From positions 1 to 64,000 of the forward strand of contig JAAUZX010000083.1 of the NCBI GenBank assembly GCA_014804365.1: DNA of 64,000 bases, read 5' to 3'. This document shows, one piece after another, positions 59,190-64,000 of the stretch. The DNA is from Lachnospiraceae bacterium. Lineage in GTDB: Bacteria; Bacillota; Clostridia; Lachnospirales; Lachnospiraceae. The first letter of the stretch is position 1. Each line of letters begins with the position of its first letter. Made by a program: the position numbers and the translations under genes. Under the pieces are notes generated by a model. It saw only the letters and a program-made list of their open reading frames with translations, searched no databases and had not been told where the DNA came from.

Positions 59190-59462
59190 CATTCTTTAGA
59201 TGGAATGTGCAGACTGCACAATACAATATTTAGTGGTTTATTCATGACATGCCTAGCAGATTACACTATATTAAGTTGGAAAAACTGTGTTATCAATATA
59301 GCGTACATGAAAAATTTACATAGTGAACTCAATAAAATCATTGTGTCTTAATTCTCTATATGATATACATATTTCATATCTTATCAGGAATCATTTCTGG
59401 ATTCATGATTCCCACAGTATCTATGGAGCACAGCTCCGTCTATAAGAAAGGAAGACATATCT
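59190..59462. other. Intergenic, no recognised gene
   Basis: AT-rich, about 270 bp. An open frame covers part of it (59124-59351) from a TTG without ribosome site and with no family resemblance, so I do not call a gene. It contains GGAATCAT / ATGATTCC and GGAG-CACA-GCTCC stems near 59390-59440 before the Rpn gene. Confidence 0.4.
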
Positions 59463-60386
59463 ATGAATCTGAATCAAAGCTCACTTCAATGTGCCAGCGG
59501 TGCAATTCCATATGGCATGACCAATGACTATATGTTTCGGGCAGTTTTGCAGTCCAATCACAAAGTATTACGTGGACTGATTTGTTCTTTGCTTCATTAC
59601 TCGGAGAAAGAGATCATTTCCATGAATATTATGAATCCCATTATCTTAGGAGAGGCAATTGAAAGCAAAGAATTCCGTCTGGACATCAATATTTTGTTAA
59701 ATAACAAGACATTGATTAATCTGGAAATGCAGATAACAAACAGACTCAATTGGCAAAACCGCTCTGTTATTTATATGTGCCGCTCTTATGATAGCCTCAC
59801 CCATGGGCAGGAATATTCTGAAGCAAAGTCTGTTGTACATATAGGACTGCTGGATTACACTTTATTTAAAGATAGTCCTGAATTTTACGCAACATATAAA
59901 CTTATTAACGTAAAGAATTATCAAAAATATAGTGACAACATCACACTGAATGTGGTAAACTTATCTCGTATAGATTTGGAGACCGAGGAAGATAAACAGT
60001 ATCATATCGATGAGTGGGCAGCGCTTATGAAGGCGACTACTTGGGAGGAGATCAGAATGTTGGCATCCAAAGATGAATATTTGAATGAGGCGGCAGAAAC
60101 TATTTTCCGGCTTAGCGCTGATGAACGGATTCGCAAGAGGTGTCGTGACCGCGAGGAATATTATGAGGATCTGCATAATTATGAGATGGCAATACTGGAT
60201 CGGGATTTCTCTATTGCAAGCTATCGGAAAGCCGTGATTGAACGTGAAAGCGTAATAGCAGAGCAACAAAATATGCTTGCAGAACATGAAGGCGTAATAA
60301 CAGAACAGGAAAAGCTCATCCAAGAAAGAGATATACAGATTCAGTCACTTCTCAGCGAGATAGAGCGATTAAGAGCAAAAAGGTAA
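59463..60386 (+). CDS. Rpn-family PD-(D/E)XK nuclease/transposase-like protein
   Basis: 307 residues. GMTNDYMFRAVLQSNHKVLRGLI and the core ESKEFRLDINILLNNKTLINLEMQ (D, then ExQ of PD-(D/E)XK) match the Rpn/T4-like recombination-promoting nuclease family. The C-terminus is a coiled region (YRKAVIERESVIAEQQNMLA repeated as AEHEGVITEQEKLIQERD). These mobile-looking proteins occur in many copies in Lachnospiraceae. Function may be DNA cleavage promoting recombination; the precise role is unsettled. ATG 59463 after AAGGAA. Confidence 0.82.
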   Translation: MNLNQSSLQCASGAIPYGMTNDYMFRAVLQSNHKVLRGLICSLLHYSEKEIISMNIMNPIILGEAIESKEFRLDINILLNNKTLINLEMQITNRLNWQNRSVIYMCRSYDSLTHGQEYSEAKSVVHIGLLDYTLFKDSPEFYATYKLINVKNYQKYSDNITLNVVNLSRIDLETEEDKQYHIDEWAALMKATTWEEIRMLASKDEYLNEAAETIFRLSADERIRKRCRDREEYYEDLHNYEMAILDRDFSIASYRKAVIERESVIAEQQNMLAEHEGVITEQEKLIQERDIQIQSLLSEIERLRAKR

Positions 60387-60455
60387 AGAATACGGCATAC
60401 GTTTGCAGATATAAACACGTTGATGTGTATAGAAAGTGCAGCAATAAGGAGAATT

Positions 60456-60776
60456 ATGGAAGACGGAAAAGTAATTGTAAAAAGAGAGACGGCAGCTTCG
60501 GAAAATGATGGGAACAAGGTTATTGACGTGGAACAGGATGTGAAGATTCTGGTTTCCGGAGTGCTTCGTAAGGATGACAGGACCTTTGCACGGGTAAATT
60601 TCATGCGCGGTACGGATTGGGCGGAAGGAATTGTGCCGGATGGCACGATTGGGGAGTCAGAAGGGTTTACGCAGGGGGAGATTACACAGCTGGAGGATTA
60701 TCTGGCGAGAGAGAAGGATATGTTGATTAGTCAGGCAAAGGATGTAAATCCGCTTAGGAATATGCTTGGAATGTGA
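60456..60776 (+). CDS. Hypothetical protein (106 aa)
   Basis: 106 residues, soluble. MEDGKVIVKRETAASENDGN, then a compact region FARVNFMRGTDWAEGIVPDG and a helical end. ATG 60456 chosen for AAGGAG upstream; earlier in-frame ATG codons lack one. No family recognised. It stands between the Rpn gene and the SDR gene, on the same strand. Confidence 0.65.
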   Translation: MEDGKVIVKRETAASENDGNKVIDVEQDVKILVSGVLRKDDRTFARVNFMRGTDWAEGIVPDGTIGESEGFTQGEITQLEDYLAREKDMLISQAKDVNPLRNMLGM

Positions 60777-60915
60777 TCTTGGCGGAAAGTACCGAATGTC
60801 AGCGGGCTTTAAGACAGCACGGAATACCGTATAAGAGCTTCAAATATATCTTGATTGCAGCATGTTGCTCTGACATGGGCGGTTAGTATGAGAGAAATAA
60901 TAGGGGGAAAGTAAG

Positions 60916-61944
60916 ATGAAAGCATTATTTATCGGCGGAACCGGTACGATCAGTACCGCAATTTCCACAAAACTTCTGGAAGACGGGCATGAACTGTGGC
61001 TGATCAATCGTGGCAACCGTAATACAGCATTGCCGCCGGGAGCACATATAATTCAGGCGGATATCGGAGATGAGGAGGATGTGAGCCGCAGGCTGGAGGG
61101 ACAGTCTTTCGATGTGGTTGTGGACTTTATTGCATTTACGCCGCAGCATTTAGAGCGGGATTACCGTTTATTCCATGGCAGGACGAAGCAGTTTCTGTAT
61201 ATCAGCTCAGCCTCCGCCTATCAGAAACCGTTATCTGATTACCGGATCAATGAGGGTACGCCGCTTGCGAATCCTTACTGGGAGTATTCCCGTAATAAGA
61301 TAGCGGGAGAGGAACTGCTGATGAAATTATATCGGGAGGAGGGCTTCCCGGTTACCATTGTGCGTCCCAGCCACACATACAGCGAACGGTCAGTGCCTCT
61401 CGGACTCCACGGAACGGGCGGCAGCTATCAGGTGATTAAGCGGATGATGGAAGGGAAGAAAGTGATCATTCACGGGGACGGCACTTCCCTCTGGACGATG
61501 ACGCACAATACTGATTTTGCCAAGGGTTTTATCGGACTTATGGGGAATATTCACGCCATCGGTGAGTCAGTGCAGATCACAAGTGATGAGACATTGACGT
61601 GGAATCAGATCTACCGGGCGATCGCGGATGCGCTTGGCGTGGAGCTGCGGGCATGTTATGTGTCCAGCGCGTTTATTGCGGCTTCCGCTCCGAAATCATG
61701 GGATTTGCGGGGTGCACTTTTGGGAGACAAATCCAACAGTGTGGTTTTTGATAATACCAAATTGAAACGTTTAGTGCCGGATTATACTGCCACAGTACGT
61801 TTTGATCAGGGCGTGCGCATGGCGGTGGATTATGTGCTGAATCATCCTGAATGTCAGAGAGAAGATGCAGAGTTTGACAGATGGTGTGATCGCGTGATTG
61901 AGGCGCAGGAAGAGGCACTTGCGAAGGTAAGGAAAGAAGGTTAG
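60916..61944 (+). CDS. NAD-dependent epimerase/dehydratase (extended SDR)
   Basis: 342 residues. Rossmann start ALFIGGTGTISTAIS (GGTGxI), catalytic segment YISSASAYQ and WEYSRNKIAGE (YxxxK), and VRPSHTYSER. The family acts on nucleotide sugars or related substrates; the GGTGTIS form (no usual GFIG) and MTHNTDFAKGFIGLMG block resemble a subset of atypical SDRs, some of which are isoflavone-reductase or mRNA-binding-like. Followed by a 76-codon gene, 5 bases after its stop. Confidence 0.85.
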   Translation: MKALFIGGTGTISTAISTKLLEDGHELWLINRGNRNTALPPGAHIIQADIGDEEDVSRRLEGQSFDVVVDFIAFTPQHLERDYRLFHGRTKQFLYISSASAYQKPLSDYRINEGTPLANPYWEYSRNKIAGEELLMKLYREEGFPVTIVRPSHTYSERSVPLGLHGTGGSYQVIKRMMEGKKVIIHGDGTSLWTMTHNTDFAKGFIGLMGNIHAIGESVQITSDETLTWNQIYRAIADALGVELRACYVSSAFIAASAPKSWDLRGALLGDKSNSVVFDNTKLKRLVPDYTATVRFDQGVRMAVDYVLNHPECQREDAEFDRWCDRVIEAQEEALAKVRKEG

Positions 61945-61949
61945 GCGCG

Positions 61950-62180
61950 ATGCGGGAAATGGAATTTAAGATGGAGCGTCCCGGATTGTTGAAAGAGGGA
62001 GATCATGTCACGGTGACGGAGGGCGTTCTGCCGAGCAATTACTATTATACGATTGATCCGTCCCTTGCCATGTCGGGCAATTTTCCGTTTAGAGAACGCA
62101 TGCTGGAGCGGGAGGGTGTGGTGACGGAGGTCATCGAGAATGCCAGAGGCTTCTATGTGCGTGCGAGGTTCGGCGAATAG
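61950..62180 (+). CDS. Small hypothetical protein (76 aa)
   Basis: 76 residues: KMERPGLLKEGDHVTVTEGV then SNYYYTIDPSLAMSGNFPFR and EGVVTEVIENARGFYVRARF. Short, polar, beta-rich, with an SH3-like or KOW-like look at the end. It starts five bases after the SDR stop, so it is probably translated with it. I do not recognise a family. Confidence 0.7.
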   Translation: MREMEFKMERPGLLKEGDHVTVTEGVLPSNYYYTIDPSLAMSGNFPFRERMLEREGVVTEVIENARGFYVRARFGE

Positions 62181-62282
62181 CGGGAATGATTTATGATAAA
62201 TGATGAAAGTATGACGGTAATGCACTTATAAAGTGTTTTCCGATATAAATGACGCAGGAAAGAGAAAGGAAGGAATACAGTT

Positions 62283-62660
62283 ATGTTAAAGAAGGTATCT
62301 ACAGACAAAGCACCGGCGGCAATCGGACCCTATTCACAGGGGATTATTGCAGGAGATTTCCTGTTTGCTTCGGGACAGATCCCCATTGATCCGGCAACCG
62401 GAGATATCAAGGGAGACGATATCACACAGCAGGCGGAGCAGGTCATGAAAAATGTAGGAGCGATCCTGACAGAAGCGGGAACAGACTATACGAAGGTTGT
62501 GAAAACTACGTGCTTTCTGGCGGAGATGGCTGATTTTGCCGCTTTTAACGCGGTATACGAGAAGTACTTTACAGAAAAGCCGGCGCGAAGCTGCGTTGCC
62601 GTGAAGCAGCTTCCTAAGGATGTACTCTGTGAAGTGGAAGTACTGGCATATTTAGGGTAG
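62283..62660 (+). CDS. ridA: RidA-family enamine/imine deaminase
   Basis: 125 residues. Signatures IGPYSQGIIAGDFLFASGQIPIDP and CFLAEMADFAAFNAVYEKYF, ending KPARSCVAVKQLPKDVLCEVEVLA, are RidA (YjgF/YER057c). Catalytic Arg in PARSCV. RidA hydrolyses reactive 2-aminoacrylate and related imines from PLP enzymes. ATG 62283 has AAGGAA upstream. aroK follows five bases after its stop, so they share a transcript. Confidence 0.95.
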   Translation: MLKKVSTDKAPAAIGPYSQGIIAGDFLFASGQIPIDPATGDIKGDDITQQAEQVMKNVGAILTEAGTDYTKVVKTTCFLAEMADFAAFNAVYEKYFTEKPARSCVAVKQLPKDVLCEVEVLAYLG

Positions 62661-62664
62661 AGAT

Positions 62665-63207
62665 ATGAACAAAGACAATATTATCCTCATAGGCATGCCC
62701 GGCGCGGGCAAAAGTACTGTCGGCGTGGTGCTTGCCAAGAAATTGGGCTACGTTTTTATGGATTCCGATCTGGTGATCCAGAACAGGGCTGACAAGTTGT
62801 TGCATGAAATTATAGAAGAGCAGGGAATAGAAGGTTTCTGGGCTGTGGAAGAGGAGACAAATGCTTCCATTGACGTGCATAGAACCGTAATTGCCACCGG
62901 CGGCAGTGCGGTGTACGGCAGCAGGGCGATGGAACATTTCAGACAGATCGGCACGGTCGTATATCTGAAACTGTCCTGCGAGGCGATTGCCGACAGGCTG
63001 GGTGATCTGAACGAACGCGGCGTAACGCTGCGGGAAGGTCAGACATTGCCAGAGCTTTATTCGGAACGAGTCCCCTTGTACGAAAAATATGCCGACATTA
63101 CGATAGACTGTGAGGAGCTGTCGATTAGGGAAGTTGTTGAATTGATCCACTCTTGCATAAATTCCGCAAATTTGCAGAAAATAACCGTAAAAAACAAGCG
63201 ACAGTAA
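62665..63207 (+). CDS. aroK: Shikimate kinase
   Basis: 180 residues. Walker A IGMPGAGKSTVG, DSDLVIQ (D-x-D substrate/Mg motif), Gly-rich ATGGSAVYG that binds shikimate, and the lid Arg region (ERGVTLR). It phosphorylates shikimate in the chorismate pathway. The C-terminus (INSANLQKITVKNKRQ) extends past the fold. It lies between ridA and spoVAE; its end is 44 bases before the spoVAE ATG. Confidence 0.93.
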   Translation: MNKDNIILIGMPGAGKSTVGVVLAKKLGYVFMDSDLVIQNRADKLLHEIIEEQGIEGFWAVEEETNASIDVHRTVIATGGSAVYGSRAMEHFRQIGTVVYLKLSCEAIADRLGDLNERGVTLREGQTLPELYSERVPLYEKYADITIDCEELSIREVVELIHSCINSANLQKITVKNKRQ

Positions 63208-63251
63208 AGACGGAAGTTTTACTGCCGCGAAGGAACGGACGGTGGGTTAAG

Positions 63252-63608
63252 ATGGATTATTTCAATGCATTCTGGGTAGGCGGCCTGATCTGTGCACTGG
63301 TACAGGTTTTAATGGAGAAGACGAAACTGATGCCGGGGCGTATTATGGTGCTGCTTGTGTGTACAGGCGCTGTGATCAGTTTCTTCGGATGGTATGAGCC
63401 CTTTATGGAATATGCCGGTGCGGGCGCAAGCGTGCCACTTCTCGGCTATGGCAATATTTTGATGAAGGGCGTTAAGGAAGCGGTATCTGAAAGTGGTTTT
63501 ATCGGACTATTTCAGGGCGGTTTCAAGACAGGCGCGGTAGGGTGCTGCGCGGCTCTTGTCTTCGGGTATCTGGCGAGCCTTGTCTTTAAACCGAAGATGA
63601 AGAGATAA
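63252..63608 (+). CDS. spoVAE: Stage V sporulation protein AE
   Basis: 118 residues, hydrophobic, three or four helices: MDYFNAFWVGGLICALVQVLM, KLMPGRIMVLLVCTGAVISF, and AGAGASVPLLGYGNILMKGV. This is SpoVAE (short form). It completes the DPA channel complex. ATG 63252 with GGTGGG upstream; the longer upstream reading overlaps aroK and is a shadow. It is away from spoVAD by 4.6 kb and lies behind ridA-aroK, an unusual place for a forespore gene. Confidence 0.93.
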   Translation: MDYFNAFWVGGLICALVQVLMEKTKLMPGRIMVLLVCTGAVISFFGWYEPFMEYAGAGASVPLLGYGNILMKGVKEAVSESGFIGLFQGGFKTGAVGCCAALVFGYLASLVFKPKMKR

Positions 63609-63625
63609 GAATACAAACACAAATA

Positions 63626-63674
63626 ATAAGCCTTTACACGGATAGGACACTGAATCTTATCCGCGTAAAGGCTT
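63626..63674. terminator. Bidirectional hairpin between spoVAE and the ABC gene
   Basis: AAGCCTTTAC-A-CGGATA pairs with TATCCG-C-GTAAAGGCTT, 16 pairs with one mismatch. Flanks are AT-rich in both directions. It separates the convergent genes. Confidence 0.75.
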
Positions 63675-63706
63675 ATATTTAAAACATATGTTATCGATAA
63701 TTATAG

Positions 63707-64000
63707 TTATTGTTTCTGCTCCGTCAGGAAATCATACTGGGACATAAACAGTTTATAGTATTCTCCTTTCAAGGCAAGTAATTCTTCATGAGTACCTTTT
63801 TCAAGGATATTTCCCTGATCCACATATATGATACAGCTGGCATTTTTAATCGTAGAAAGTCTGTGTGCGATGATGAAGGAGGTACGTCCCTCCAGCAGAC
63901 GGTTCAAGCCTTTTTGCAGCAGGATCTCGGTTTCCGTGTCGATGCTGGAGGTCGCTTCGTCCAGAATCAGAATCGCGGGATTCTCCAGTAATGCTCTGGC
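63707..64000 (-). CDS. ABC exporter ATPase, C-terminal part (continues beyond window)
   Basis: 97 residues at the 3' end of a minus-strand gene that enters at base 64000. ARALLENPAILILDEATSSID is Walker B with D-loop, and SFIIAHRLSTIKNA the switch His. The ending IYVDQGNILEKGTHEELLAL is typical of MDR-type exporters. Membrane domain and Walker A lie outside. Substrate unknown. Confidence 0.92.
   Translation of the reverse strand, partial: ARALLENPAILILDEATSSIDTETEILLQKGLNRLLEGRTSFIIAHRLSTIKNASCIIYVDQGNILEKGTHEELLALKGEYYKLFMSQYDFLTEQKQ

Noticed and set aside
59124-59351. Open frame after the antitoxin gene as a missing toxin
   Set aside because: Begins at TTG without ribosome site, spans a predicted terminator and does not resemble RelE or YafQ.
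63153-63251. N-terminal extension of SpoVAE
   Set aside because: It lies in an alternative frame of aroK and is not part of the SpoVAE family length (about 118 residues).

Overview
The window looks like chromosome from a spore-forming, moderate-GC Firmicute, most likely a gut Lachnospiraceae (Clostridia). The basis is the clostridial sporulation genes (spoIIAA-spoIIAB-sigF and all five spoVA genes), a T-box leader before valS, strong AAGGAGG ribosome sites, type III toxin-antitoxin and ACGX peptide genes typical of this group, and intracellular GH112 and GH26 enzymes. Placement to family is inference; no rRNA gene is present.

Layout. 1-2.4 kb: tail of a nucleoside phosphorylase, an integrase scar, a nitrilase-family hydrolase and an MBL-fold hydrolase. 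2.6-6.6 kb: a radical-SAM/SPASM enzyme beside a 71-residue Cys-repeat (ACGX) peptide, then nitroreductase, flavin/ferredoxin and class-M-like sirtuin genes. 6.7-19.8 kb: an accessory, resistance-flavoured block with five GNAT acetyltransferases (one AAC(6')-like), an APH-like kinase, a macrolide-type glycosyltransferase with an AbrB regulator, HAD and HD enzymes, and an ABC exporter split into three chains with a MerR regulator. 19.9-27.9 kb: T-box/valS, a FapA-like protein, folC and a zinc-ribbon/TPR protein. 28.0-34.4 kb: the forespore block spoIIAA-spoIIAB-sigF, a PilZ plus HD-GYP pair, spoVAA-spoVAB, a repeat-packed gap and spoVAC. 34.6-46.8 kb: GH112 phosphorylase, HD protein, two two-component systems, a TenpIN-like type III toxin-antitoxin locus and a MacB-like ABC transporter. 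46.8-57.2 kb: a DUF3791/DUF3990 pair, a C39-like peptidase, GH26, cobS, a TetM/EF-G-like GTPase fused to a YacP/Rae1 NYN nuclease but interrupted by an in-frame amber codon, a Suv3-like helicase and a phosphopantetheinyl transferase. 57.3-64 kb: spoVAD, an orphan RelB-type antitoxin, an Rpn-type nuclease, an epimerase-like SDR, ridA, aroK, spoVAE and the end of an ABC exporter.

Themes. The spoVA genes, normally one operon, are spread over about 31 kb; spoVAA and spoVAD each have a good sigma-G-type promoter. Intergenic DNA is full of structured dispersed repeats: a 132-bp three-hairpin element in two copies with base-pair covariation, a 60-bp palindrome in two copies, a roughly 94-bp element in three copies, ten tandem 20-bp units between two large inverted-repeat elements, and an insertion flanked by 14-bp direct repeats right after spoVAC.

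The most unusual loci are the GTPase-NYN fusion with its amber codon, the ACGX cassette, and the covarying 132-bp repeat. All calls are from reading the sequence; no database search was run.
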